Origin: Trichoplusia ni
Taxonomy: Eukaryota > Arthropoda > Insecta > Lepidoptera > Noctuidae
Direction: 5' to 3'
NCBI RefSeq assembly: GCF_003590095.1
Contig: NC_039495.1
Location: 3,209,589 to 3,273,588, forward strand
Length of the DNA stretch: 64,000 nucleotides
The notes beneath the pieces were generated by a model, which was not told where the DNA came from, did no database searches, and saw only the letters and a program-made list of their open reading frames with translations. This document shows positions 10,501 through 22,679 of the stretch, in pieces. Within the stretch, counting starts at the first letter, position 1; each line of letters starts with the position of its first letter. The position numbers and the translations under genes are program-made.

Positions 10501-13500
10501 TCATTTAATAATGTATCAGTCTCACGATAGTTATTATAAAAAATACAGTCTCCTATTGAAGCTACCGCTCGATCGGAAGGTAGATTCTCATGGAGAAAAA
10601 CGAGCAAGAATCTCCATGGTTACTCTTTTTCGCTGGGAAAAAGGGATATGGGAAAAAAATATTTGGTGATCATATATTATTATATGTTAAAAAATATTCA
10701 ATCATGGTTACCCTACAATACACATATCGTTCAAATCTCGGGTCCCAAACCGCGATATACCGCTACCGTTTGTAAAGCTTTATATTAAAACTGTTAAAAC
10801 ACTTGAAATTCAAGCGGATCGGTATTTTGCGCCCGATTTCATCAGTAAGGGTATGTTTATATTGTTGAATTGCAGCAGTAGCTAAAAATAAATAAGTACA
10901 AAAAAACAGGGTACTACAATACAAGCTTACGAACAAAATTGTGAAACAAAATTTTCCCTTTGTTTGAAGTTACGATTAATTCCTTAATGCTGGAGCCGTT
11001 TAAATAATAATAATAAAAAATATTTTCCTCCTAATTTATTATATCATTACAGAATGTATGTATGGTGTATGACCAACAAAACTTACCACGGCACCTATTT
11101 TATTTTATTTATTTATTTAATTATCACACTAATCTACCATTACAGGTTACTTAACCTAATGCGGTAGCTAGGACTAAACAAAGGTCTAAGTATTTATGTG
11201 AACTAGGGTTTCAAAGATCTGCAACATCCTATGGAATGACTGGTAACAAATTCCGCAGGCATCAAGTACGCCATTGCATTTGTTCTGTGTCTTTTTATGT
11301 CACCATGTGAACTCCCCTTAATAAAATGCTGTCATTAGCGTCAATCTGTATCTTTCGCACTAACACCGAGATCGGTCTAATTTTTAGAATTTCGATCGGA
11401 GTCACAATTAATTTTGTTAAACAGTTCAATATTTTATCTCGTGCAGTAATTAGCTTGGAAATATACTGTTTGATTGCTTAAGATTGGTACGTACGAATTG
11501 GGGGTCTTTTTTTCTTACTTTGAACTTTCTTGTAAATATAATTTAAATAGTACCATTATAATTTCGAATACAAGAGAAAACTATAAGACAAAGCAAAAAA
11601 GGTTGACAATAACTCTTAATTATGGTTTGAAATAAGAAGCATCATTTACTTCAAATCCAAGTATATTGTATGTAGGAAAATATAAAATAAACTTTAGTTT
11701 TTAGCACAAAATAACCAAATTACATGGTAATCGATAGAAATAGTTGCTGAGAATCATCAGCTATTCAGGTAAATAATCGACATACTAGGTATGTACAATA
11801 TTATAAAACTATAGCTACAATATTTACAAATTAATCCAATCTAATACACTTTAAAAACAAATTTTAAAACAGTTTATTAAAAAAATCCGCGACACTGTCA
11901 GCTGGAAGTGTGCCCAGCCCACAAGATTGGTAGCTTTGTCACACATTAGTTGCTTAGATAAAAATAATAGGCATAGTGAAGATGACCAGAAAAAAAATAC
12001 GTAACACTAATCTATCTATCTACTTGCTCAACCTACCATAACAAAACTATCAACTTCAACCATTTATCAAGTCGAAACAATATTTCGAATTCGAACACGG
12101 CCAATAGATTACAAAACAATATTGTCAACTATCTCGAATTCTGAATATTCCATGCAAAACATCAAAAACCGCTTACATACGAGCACATAACTCACAGCGT
12201 ACATCTCCTAATTTATCAGTACCGCATAAATTTATGCGCAAGAGTTCTCGCCTTGGAATCGACCAACATTTAGCTTTTTATCGACTGTTTGATTTAGGGT
12301 CTAGAGGTAAGCCAATCCCTCAAGTCGATATGTACAGCGGCTTGATCGGGCGGCCCTATTCTGATGTTGAAAGTAAGCTCTATTTAATTCCATAATAAGT
12401 CTTACCTTGAAAAAAATACAACAGCTAATGGAACTAAACTAATATTTACAACTATATCAATATAAATTGTTCCATAATTTATTGTTATTGTGGGAGAAGA
12501 TTGGGAAGGTCGTTGTTTAGGACTAGAATGTTTTGGGCAAGAAATTATTACACTAATATTATCAATAATAAAGTATAAGAGTGCGTTTGTTTGTGAGTGT
12601 CTATGTTTGATTCCTCTTCACGCCAAAACGGCTGAACCATAAGTGACAGCATTTAAGAAAAGAAAAACTACCCTTAGTAGACAAGGCGTACTTACGGTAA
12701 GTATTTTGCCTATGTACTATTTTGTACAATTATTTCAAAGTTCGAAAAAATCCCAATCAAGAGCTGTTGCTTAAAATGTTTAATATTAATGGTGATTTAA
12801 TATCCATTGATAAGAGAAGACAAAGAAATCTGAAAGAAGTTATATCAGAAAATATGTAAGATAGGTACTTCCAGCAAGATCTTGGTCGTGTATAATCGTG
12901 GTGCACCATGACAACAAATTTTTGATACTAATCTACTCATAATAAGAAATATAAAACCAGTCTGTGAAATAATATGTCGGACATTTTATCATTTATATTG
13001 CTTAATTAAACGGTTAATAACTCTCGAAATACGTTTCAAGTTTTAATTTTCAATAACATTAAAATTAATGAGTTCTTGTGTTTTGACTTTTGAATATCAA
13101 CGTGCGAGTAATTATTAGAATTTATTGAATAAATATAAATTTGAAATAGTTTTTAGATATACGTGATTTCTTCTACATTTCAATCTACCTACATTATAGA
13201 AGAAATTGAAATTGCTATTTTTAACCATATTTTAATTTGCAAATTTCTGTGTGCAGGTCTTTGCTTTTAAACATTTTAATATATAAATAAAGGCTAAACC
13301 TTTAAAATAGAAACATTAGACTATCAATAAACCAATGGAAAAAAATCCTTTCAATGAACCATCCTAAAAAAAGAATAGATTCTCAATTTGGTTGTCATAT
13401 ATTTTTACATAAAACCTTTTTGCAAAATCGCAACAAAAACGCTTTTCAAACGCCACAGTTCAGAATAGGGCCGTCAACATCGACGTAGGTGTTACAGGGA

Positions 13501-14480
13501 ACGTTAAAATTATTGCTCGCATATCGAAATCCCGTGTTTTCGCCTGTCCCTGTGTTTGCCTGTTTGTTTGTCCTGTGCGCGCTGTTCGCGGAGTATCGGC
13601 AATTAATCTTGCGCCATGGGTTCTATGCTTTGTCCTTTTCGTTTTAATGTTGAGTTGACGGAATAGTTTTTGAGGTCATGTTTTCGTGTTTTAAGGTCAC
13701 GTGACCGCGAAGATATAATTATGAGTATAGGTTGAACTTTATTTAGACGGGTATTAATAGTAATGGACAAACCATGCTTTAAATTTCGTTGTCAGAAAAT
13801 GTCTTTAGGCAATCTGCACAAAACAACTTTAAAATACTGAAATTATAGTCCCAAAATTCGCCGTACAAAAAAAAAACACCCATAAATTTCCAAACCTTGA
13901 CCAAACTTGCTTAACCTCAACAAATACTCCGTACATTCAGTACAATCCACGACCTTATAAGGTAGGCAGATATAACATTGTTAGTCATGCATTAGATTAG
14001 TCGCTCAGACAGTGTCATGTTGTACAATTTGACATCAGACGGGTTTCCTCAATCAATTCATATCATCACTTGTTTACTCTTAATTTTGGAGGTTACCTAG
14101 CAGTGTACACTTGGAGACAGAATTAGAGAGTCAACTTAATAAAAACATTATGTTTGATAAATACATGTCAACAACAAACTATGCTATTTTATAGCACGGT
14201 TTTTTAATTATTGTTTTTTGAAATGACAGTACGTATTGGAACTGGTAGGATTCCTTATTATGGGTATTTGTTATTAAAATCTTTGATCTTGTTTGTTTTT
14301 AAACTGAGTGGAGAAAAAAAACTTCCTTCTCAGCTCCTATGAGCACTAAGCACCTTTCTACAACAAACATTTCTAAAACAGTACCCAAAGATTAAAATTT
14401 CCAATCTCAAATGAAACAATTTACCATTAATCACAATACAAGAAACACACACTCAAACAAACAGTAATTTTAATTACAAG
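10501..14480. other. Non-coding DNA, few weak signals
   Basis: A 61-codon ATG frame at 10590-10775 has no splice or promoter support. A diverged 5' Helitron-like fragment lies at about 12549-12655 (ACTAATATTATCAATAATAA followed by TTCACGCCAAAACGGCTGAA). A 13-bp inverted pair, CGGCCCTATTCTG, is at 12351-12363 and 13461-13473. The rest is AT-rich with no recognisable gene. Confidence 0.5.
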
Positions 14481-14504
14481 TAATAAAACAACGAGTCTTG
14501 CACA

Positions 14505-14640
14505 TCGCTTGGCTCGCAGTGTACAGATAAGCAGCGAATACCAGTCGGCTATAAAATTGATTGCAAACTAACTGGCATCCTGCGATCTGCGCCTACGCAG
14601 CCGGCGTCCCACCTCGCTGTCGATTCAATGAATTTATTCA
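14505..14640 (+). promoter_or_regulatory. Possible TATA promoter
   Basis: TATAAAA (14550-14556) lies in a CpG-richer patch with GATCTGCGCCTACGCAGCCG about 35-55 bases downstream. The first ATG (14629) opens a 16-codon hydrophobic peptide, MNLFISYWTICFWIIR, which could be the start of a signal sequence but has no clear donor after it. A single TATA match is weak evidence. Confidence 0.25.
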
Positions 14641-15424
14641 TATCTTATTGGACTATTTGTTTTTGGATTATAAGATGACACGTGTAGCGAATTTGGAACA
14701 TATTACAATAGAATGGTGTTGACAATGGCTGGAGATTTTTATTGAAATTCAGATATCTAGGATTTTTTTTTAGAGGTTATAAATGTTATACTAACGGTTT
14801 CAGTAAATTTAGACTGTCTATCGAACCTTCCAAGTGCATGTCACGTTTATTATTTCTCCAATGTCAAATGAGAGGAATAATTTTCTTCACGAAAAGGACT
14901 AAAACTACCTTCAAAAAAAATAAATTATTAAATTACTCCTCCGAAACAAAATTGCCATAAGCTGCTCTACATTTATTTTGTTCCTTCCTAAAAAATGTAG
15001 ACCCATCAAATATTCAGCAATAACTAGGCATAAAAAGAATGTAAAAAAAAAACAAGACCACAAAAAAATATTCAAAATCTACAAAGACATCGGTCATGTA
15101 ATCTTGTACACACATGATTACAAGCAGATGAAATTGATGACCCATCCAAGTTAAGGAGTAAGGAAAGACATAAATCTTAGTAATTGGTATCGAGCTTTAA
15201 GTATATTTATCTTGGTTGTTGATACATGTTCGGTAATGCACTTATTTGTCAACGTAACAATTTGTCAGGTGAGAAGGCTTTGTGCGATTCCGTGTGTGGT
15301 GATTTTTGTGGCGCATTTCATTGAGGGTTAAATTGGAACGAAAATTATGACCGATTTGTTTTTGAATTGATAGGTGACTTAGGATAGACTGTTTTCGAAA
15401 TTCTTATTTAAATGATGCAACTGT

Positions 15425-15510
15425 TTTCGACTCGCGAACTCGCCGCTGCGTCAGCACACGATTAAGGACTCCGGTTGGCTCCGAAACTAGTCATCCTCTG
15501 TAAATCCTGT
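15425..15510 (+). repeat. Dispersed repeat with GGACTCCGGTTGG core, copy 2
   Basis: CGACTCGCGAACTCGCCG, then GATTAAGGACTCCGGTTGGC, then TCCGAAACTAGTC match the copy at 10425-10500. The unit boundaries are unclear. Confidence 0.6.
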
Positions 15511-15544
15511 CAATATATTAAATAATACATATATTTATGACCGT

Positions 15545-15670
15545 TCATTGGTACGGTGAGAGCAGAAACCTACCTTTGAAAATTTCAGCTGCTTAGCTAT
15601 TACGGTTCATGAGATACAGCCTGGTGAGAGACGGACTGACGAATAGACACGAATAGGTACGAAATCTTAA
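15545..15670 (+). repeat. Dispersed repeat with ATGAGATACAGCC core, copy 1
   Basis: CTTAGCTATTACGGTTCATG then AGATACAGCCTGGTGAGAG and ACGGACTGACG form a block shared with 54135-54235. A short related piece, AATGAGATACAGCCAAACC, is near 39512. The block is common in lepidopteran genomes; its element class is unknown to me. Confidence 0.55.
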
Positions 15671-15699
15671 AACAATTTTAAATTTTTTCGTTTCCCATT

Positions 15700-16770
15700 A
15701 TTAACAAATGGCGTCCTTCAACAAGACGAAAACCTGAATCAGATTTTTTTTTCCCGGCATTATATTCAATACTGTCTATTATTGTATCTATAAACTAATA
15801 TCCACCCTTCACAATTAGTCCCTTATTAACATTGATCAGGCGGAGTGCGCGTGAGGCCAGCATTCTGTACATACCACTAATTTTATAATTCGGCATGACG
15901 GACGAGATCTCAAAACACCTTCGGCCCCGTATCAATACTCGGCTATCGGAGATCAGGGAGACACCGAAACTCATTGATTTATATGAGAAATCTAATGAAA
16001 AGGGTAACGTAATATAAATCTTAAGTTTAAAGGCAAAAGAGTGGTTTTCACATGGCAAGTGGTAAGGGATTTTAGTGGCAAGGGATTTTAGGATTTTGAG
16101 CATTGTGTTTCGTGAGGTAAGGTTGATTTTTGCCTGCTGTTTAAATAAAAGGCATACCACCAAAGACGAATACGCCACTTTCGAGTGATTTATACCCGAT
16201 ACGGCGTATTAAATGTTTTGTTTTCGTTTTTATAAAATGTAAAAATCTGTTATTTATGATACCAAAATCGAGAGGTCCCGATTAAATTATGTCCGATACT
16301 ATTTAGATTTATAGCATCTTGATGTTTTGTGCTTCCTCTTATTTGTAAGAATTATTTTTTTTGTTTTGTTTTCTGGACTAAATGGTGGCCGGTTTTTTTG
16401 AACTGCATTGTACATTGACAGACTTTTGATAGAGGTTTTTAATTATTTTGGTTTTTGGGAGTTTAACACCTATGTTTGCGATATGCCGCTGAGGCCTATT
16501 CTTGAAGATCCTATTTGATTCAAAATAGGTGGTTAAAGGTTAGATCCCATGACAATAGCCCAGGTACTCATGTGTTGAGTCAGAGCTTGGACACCGCTTA
16601 GTAGGTAATATATTTGTTATTATTGTTTTTTCTACCAAAAATGACAGTGTCAAATACTACTGCGACATATGTATGTATACACATACCGAGCGATAATCAC
16701 CACGGACACCTACTTTAGTAAGTCTGTTCAGTTTCAAATTGGATTTATAAATGTTATCGTAATAGAAAGC
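15700..16770. other. Non-coding DNA, one long unsupported minus-strand frame
   Basis: The minus strand is open for 127 codons at 15795-16178. The frame has no plausible donor or acceptor, no signal peptide and no recognisable motif, so I treat it as a chance frame. No repeats are evident apart from AT runs. Confidence 0.35.
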
Positions 16771-16925
16771 ACGCGTAGCCGATTGGTTGAAGTCACCACA
16801 CAAAAATCACTGAGAGCAAATTATCGCGGGTTCGACCCGGCGTAGGACAAGAATTTGTTTGATCCACGAATGCTTGTCCTGAGTTTGGGTGTATCTGTGC
16901 AACTTAAATGTTCGTGTAATCAACA
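16771..16925 (+). mobile_element. tRNA-derived SINE, copy 3 (both pol III boxes)
   Basis: This is the most complete tRNA head in the window: GTAGCCGATTGGTTGAAG (A-box region) is followed by GCGGGTTCGACCCGGC (B box). The core TAGGACAAGAATTTGTTTGA then TCCACGAATGCTTGTCCTGA and the tail AACTTAAATGTTCGTGTAA complete it. Confidence 0.7.
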
Positions 16926-17654
16926 TCGACACGTTTCTTAGTCTTCTTCTTCTGTTTTCTTTATTAAAATTATTTTGGCTCTAATTCTTAAAGAAGTATC
17001 TTTTTCTACTTCTGCTGAACCTCCTCCCAAATTTTCGACCCACACCTGTCAGTATTATAACGACAGTCAGCAACAAAGTAACATGTCCAAAAAACTTCAA
17101 ACATGTTTACATGAATAATGAAACAAACGTACGGTTATATATAGATGTAATACGGAAGTCAGCAATAATGAAAGTTTTTCAAAACGCCACAAGCGCAGCG
17201 CGTGCGCATCTACAAAGCAAACAAGTGTAGCGGCAACATGCTTGATTAAACACACATTCGGTGCACGGCCGATGCCTTAATTAGAACTCTGAGTAGAGAT
17301 GGGGTGTGAATGTATCGATAGTTCTGATTGATATGTCGATAAATCTCGTCTCAATTGCGAACTGAGTATATCGAAGTTCGGTAGCGGTGAAGTAAGTTAC
17401 CTAATAATATTGCTCAAAATAGCATCACTTGATTGTAGGTTTGCGTTTTTGACAGTAGTGGTAGTAATAGTACTGATTGCTTTAAGAATTAATGTCTTGC
17501 GAATAGCGATAATATCGCGGGTCCATGCGGTCTTTCTGTGTAGTTTAGCTATCAGTCAATGATAACAGTGTGCCGAAACATAAACTGCCTTAGCTAAATT
17601 ACTCTCGATACCGACGCTAAGGAATTTAATCATTGCGTCGAAGGGACTTTCACA

Positions 17655-17770
17655 AACGTTTATGTCACATGCACATACACCCAGACTCAGGACTAGCACT
17701 GCTTGTCCTGACACAACACGCTTAGTGAGTTTGGTGTGGTGACCTCAACCACTCGAATATCTAAGCGGTT
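17655..17770 (-). mobile_element. tRNA-derived SINE, copy 4, decayed
   Basis: On the plus strand ACCCAGACTCAGGACTAGCA and TGGTGTGGTGACCTCAACCA are the reverse complement of the SINE core and head. The B box is lost. Confidence 0.45.
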
Positions 17771-17799
17771 AAAATTTAAGGATTCATCTCTCTGTATCG

Positions 17800-18490
17800 A
17801 TACATTCTTCCATTAAACATCGATACCTCCCTACACCATCTCTAAAGTGTTAATAGCTGTAACACCAGAGTCATTGAATACGGTCGTAATCGTAATTATT
17901 TTTAATTAATAATCAACACGCTTAGGACGTTGCACGTAATAAGGATGCTCGTGTCGATGTCCTGACGTTTCGATGTTGTATGACTTGTATGACACATGAG
18001 GGGGCGCTTTGTTTATTGAGTATTTGTATGGTGCTACAAGACTGGAGGGAATTTTGACTGGCAAGGGCAGAACTGAAAATGTACCGGCTATGTAACTATG
18101 GTATGCAATCAAGAATTGAAAAAATTGTGTGATTTTGAATGAGTTCACTTTTGTTCTTTATTTAACCTTCTTCTTTTTTGTCTTATACTTTTCCTATTTT
18201 TCGACATTGGTTTTCTAAATCCATGAACCGATTCTGTTGTATTTTTTTCTAAATCTTATACTTTTCCTGTTTTTTGGCATCGGTTGTCTCAATCTCCTGT
18301 TCCAGGTTATGCGTCCTGGGTTGCTGTTTTTCTTTTGGTAGCATAAATGTTTGATCATAGCTAGATTTTATCATATGATCTGAAAGGCACATTATTTCGA
18401 TTTTCCACTCCTGTATGTAATAGAAAATTTGGAGACATATCAATGATTTCAAGTAATGAGTGGTTTGGTGAATTTTGATTAGCGAATAGC
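17800..18490. other. Non-coding DNA
   Basis: No supported gene. Two minus-strand frames of 67 and 80 codons (18249-18452 and 17906-18148) lack splice or promoter context. Confidence 0.4.
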
Positions 18491-18498
18491 TTTAACCA

Positions 18499-18744
18499 TC
18501 AAAAGAAAAAATATACGACCCTCATATCAGCTTTAAGCATTGCCACCATAAGTTCAAAATAAAAGAGGTCAACATTGTTGTAAGGGGCCAACTCTATAAA
18601 ATACCGAGCAAAAACCATATTATCACCAGCGAATACTCCAAAACACTTTATACAAGATATTTTTACAAACAGCTCAAAAATCCAATACAAATCCACCATA
18701 CACACAAACACAACCAAACACCCAACATTAGCTGTTGAATTCAT
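18499..18744 (-). CDS. Hypothetical small membrane protein frame
   Basis: The 81-codon frame starts with a true ATG in an acceptable context (AACGAA before it). A hydrophobic segment at residues 8-27 (GCLVVFVCMVDLYWIFELFV) could span a membrane, and the C-terminus ends in aromatic residues (VVYFFF). It resembles no family I know. No poly(A) signal or intron supports it. A frame of this size is expected by chance, so it may not be a gene. Confidence 0.15.
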   Translation of the reverse strand: MNSTANVGCLVVFVCMVDLYWIFELFVKISCIKCFGVFAGDNMVFARYFIELAPYNNVDLFYFELMVAMLKADMRVVYFFF

Positions 18745-19522
18745 TTCGTTAAGTCTAATTTAAACCTAAACTCACAGGTAAGTAATAAACGCGATTAATG
18801 TGTATATATCTGTTCTTAAAGTCGTTAATAACGATATAACGACTAATAATAACGATTACGATAAATATAACGACGCGGTGTCGTCGATGTATTTCTGTTA
18901 TATATACACCCGTTTATTGGTATGGATGGGCAATTTGTTCGTTTGTGTATCTGATTCCAGTATGAAAGTGCGTTGGAATAAAATTTTAATGTTTTTATCA
19001 GGATTGTTGATTGTTATGTGACTGGTTCGTTAGACTAAGATAGTGACACTTTGACATCATGAAAAGTTTTTCTAAGAGAAGATTAAAAGGTTGTCAATTC
19101 GACTGGATAAACCTATTCTGTTGTTCTTTTTTCCAAATAACTGTAATTTGGTCCTATAATATATATTTCGTCGAGCTAGCTGACTAGTTTTTTGTTGTTT
19201 AAAAATATAGGTTCAAACCAATTTGAACCAAAAGTACTAAGCTTGATTCGACTTTGATCCTAAGATGAAATCTGTCTGCAATTTACCTAGAACTTAGACA
19301 CCATTGAAAACTGAGCGACAATGACTACATGTTAAATGTTAGAAAAAAAAGCTAAAATACATTAAAGCAAAAAAAAACAAAGCGATAAAAAATGTGACAT
19401 TACCCCACTAGAACAAGCACTAATTAAAACATTACTCACAAACTAACTCCCTAAAAAGGTGTGTTACCTTTTTCAACAAATAAATTCTTAAACAGGCAAA
19501 GCAGCAGCAAAAACTAGTTAAT

Positions 19523-19695
19523 TTAAACTCGACAATAACCGTAAACTAAACCAATAGTCGTACAAAACAATAACTTAACCCTCAGAACGTCGCGTTTCCG
19601 AACAAAATATCGATATTTATCGATAAAAAAAATCGGATTTTCGGTTCTCTCGATCGTAAAACGGAATTTATACATGTGTTTATGGCCATAATAAT
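19523..19695. promoter_or_regulatory. Paired TATCGATA (DRE-like) sites
   Basis: Two TATCGATA octamers lie at 19608-19615 and 19618-19625, ten bases apart start to start, about one helical turn. TATCGATA is the Drosophila DRE bound by DREF in housekeeping promoters. A minus-strand frame of 113 codons overlaps the sites but begins at GTG and has no splice support. Which gene, if any, the sites serve is unknown. Confidence 0.35.
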
Positions 19696-20694
19696 GTGTT
19701 TGGAGTTTTTGAGAAGGCCGATCCGATGAGTTTGTTAGAAAAGGGACAGCGGTTTCGTAGATGTGTGGTAAATATTTATTGCTTAATATTGTTGGTAGCT
19801 TATCAGACATCGGGAGACAAATATTTAGTTTTGTGGTTCGGATTAGAAAGGTGTTTTGTGTCACCTGTTTATTGTGTCTAGTTGTGGAGTTATAGAAGTA
19901 AGTTTTTTTTTGTATTATATACCTACAATAGTATAAATTCGGTATTTTCTTCTTTTTTTCTTCCTAGCTCTATTGGGGTCGGTAGAGTAACTTGGGATAA
20001 ATTCGAGGTCTGTTTCAATTGATTCGAGACCGAGTTATTACACTGGAACCTAAATTAGTGACAAAAAGCTCAATCAACATCGATAACACTCTATTGAGAC
20101 TAGATTTTCAGTTGACTACTTGACATCTAGACACGGGGTAGCGTGGCAAGCCAAGTTCAAGCAAAGGTACTTTGTAAACAGCGCCGAGTGTAATGTTACC
20201 AAAAATACCGAGCGATAAACTCTACAGGATTGACAAAAACAAAGTCAAGGCACTAAATTTACGTAAAGATAAACGCGAGACAATTATTGATGTGATGACT
20301 TTCTATTTTCTTCTCAAAAACAAAAAAACCAAAGATGATAAAACCAAAGATCCCTAACGTATAGACACAATGGCTACATTTGCATTCGTTCGATTAAGAT
20401 CCCTCACATCTAGGAACAAAGACGGCCATTAGGGTTGAGTCGGTAGATTTATGTATGGAAGGGTTGAATCCCACCCCTCCTTCGATTTATGTGCAGTGGT
20501 TAAGACGCTCCTGATTCGGGACGGCGTTAAAAGTGTTAATGGGAAACTGTTAATGACTGTGCGTCATGGTATTGTCCTTGATTTAGTAGGTGAGCTGGAG
20601 TTTTCCTTGCTTTTAATAAGATAGGTGGTTATGGATGAATGTTTTGTGAAGATTACTGAATGATTTCTGGATTGTGATGGCCTTCCCATGTCTT

Positions 20695-20845
20695 TATTAA
20701 AAAATTCAATGGCACGCATTGCCGAGTGCTATAGGTCGCTACTGTGCGCAGCATGCCGTAGATTCGATTTCCACGTAAGTAGCGTTTGCATGATCCACAA
20801 TCGCTTGTTCTGAGTCTGGTTGTCTTAGTGCACATTTGTGATATT
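20695..20845 (+). mobile_element. tRNA-derived SINE, copy 5, diverged
   Basis: TGCCGAGTGCTATAGG (head), TAGATTCGATTTCCACG (decayed B box) and TGATCCACAATCGCTTGTTC then TGAGTCTGG (core) place this in the same SINE family. Confidence 0.6.
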
Positions 20846-20849
20846 ATTT

Positions 20850-22400
20850 TATTCTTCAGGTACTTCGACCTGTGCCCTTAATTACTCATCCTAATGAGAA
20901 TCAGTAATCTTTAAAAAACGTCGTAAATTAGTTGATTATAAGTAAGGTTAAACAAGGACATTACATAATAACCTCCCAAATAAGTAAACCAACCTTCATC
21001 CAAGTTAAATTACAACCAGAACACGACAGAACAAAATAAAACAATAAACTATACGCGGTATCATAAAAACTTCGACATGACACTCCTCTGCGAGACGTAT
21101 CAAAATTTTATTACCAATAAAAATTTAAAAATCCAATCGATTCCATTGAAAATTGTAAAGTATTGAACATTTAATATTTAATAAATAAGTTATGAGTTAT
21201 AAAGTGTAGGCCGAAGACAAACGCATGAGTATTTACGAAATTAAAAACGTGACTTCTGTCTCATTTGTAATCATATAAATATTTTAAATTGTATTGGTTA
21301 GGTCGCCTTGGATTTTAATATGGTTATGGTTATTCAATCTTGCATTTTTGGAGCATGACGTAAATCAACATCATCGTTGTAAGCAATTGATACCTTATTA
21401 AAGTAGCAGGCTCAAATCTCGAGTCACCAATGTATTTTTGAATTCATGTTTATGTGAATTACTAATTAATAAAAACTAAGGAGAAGAAAAAGATTATTGA
21501 ATGATACAAGGTTTTTAATAGGCTGGTATAGTATATAAAACATAAGTTATTTATTCCGCTTAGGTAAGGACAAATAATCACAACGCCTTGTGCACTGTTT
21601 CGGTCAAGAAAAGCTCATCCATATGACATTGGTGAATTGATTGTGTGTAATAGATAATTTAGCTAAAATACGATGTCTAAGTACGAAAAATCTTCGGTAT
21701 CATGGAAGACTAAAGTCAGTGGGAATTCAGAGGCCAACGTGGTCTCGTCATCGTAGGGCATTACTGATTTAATACAGTAGAGGCTCCATTTATCTTTGCA
21801 CATACAAATGCCACCTTGCCCGATGGAAACACTACATCAGCCTCCTCCAAAACGGCCCCAAGAAGAAATCCCAAAAATCCCTTAATTATTTTAATAATTG
21901 ACCTTAACGCTATTAATTTGTAGAGGGCAATAAAATGGGACATGTTCAAACATTGAGTTAAATTGCGACACGGCACGAATTTAGTGCCAAAAGGGTTCAT
22001 ATAATTACGCCGCAGAATTCCGGGCCCGATCAGGAACTGGAATTAAAATGAAGAGGCTTCTGTAACTTATGGACCGAATATTGAAGAGTGGGTGCAAAGG
22101 GTTCACAATTAATGGGAGACGAGGATACAAGAATTTGTATCGGACTCAAAGATTTCCTACGAAATTCTCCATACTTTTTTATTTGGTGTTACGGTCGTAT
22201 TGCATTAAAAACATAACGGCAATAGTCAAACAAACAATTCAATTTCAAGGACATCAAAGTACCCTTATATACCCTAAACATTTACAATAAGTTGACGAAA
22301 CTAGTCTTGCATCAAAACTTGAAGATATAGGCCATTTTTCATCTACTTTATCGACCTTATTAAACACACGGTAGTAAATAGTTTAAAGATTGAACTTAAC
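20850..22400. other. Non-coding DNA
   Basis: No supported exon. Small frames at 21761-22000 (minus) and 22069-22290 (plus) lack splice or promoter context. Confidence 0.4.
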
Positions 22401-22418
22401 AAGACTATTCCACATGTT

Positions 22419-22679
22419 ATGGCTCTTTCGATAATTGTATATCAAATTATAACGATCGGTTCACTAATTAGTGAGGCTTCGGTTGAAGCCATCGATACTA
22501 TCTCGATTTACTCAGAAATCGAGACTGATCCCAGTCAATCGAGTACTTTACTTAGATATTTATCACTTCATTGCATAGTACCCGAAGATTTGAATTGCTA
22601 CCGTTTTTGGGATCTTGAAAATATTCTGTTTGTGATCGGGATTGGGAATGTTTTGATAGTGAAAGCGGAGCCTTTGATT
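22419..22679 (+). CDS. Candidate first coding exon, secreted or membrane protein
   Basis: A true ATG (context TGTTATGG) opens an 87-codon frame with a hydrophobic N-terminus (MALSIIVYQIITIGSLISEA) that looks like a signal peptide. A second hydrophobic stretch, ILFVIGIGNVLIV, lies near the end. The frame meets a consensus donor, GTAAGT, at 22680 in phase 0. Two downstream phase-0 acceptors could join: a weak one at 22785, leading to a basic frame that stops at 23025, and a strong one at 24513. No homologue is recognised. A chance frame beside a chance donor remains possible. Confidence 0.3.

Noticed and set aside
15795..16178. 127-codon minus-strand open frame, among the longest in the window
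   Set aside because: No splice site, start context, signal peptide or motif; frames this long are expected a few times by chance in 64 kb of AT-rich DNA.
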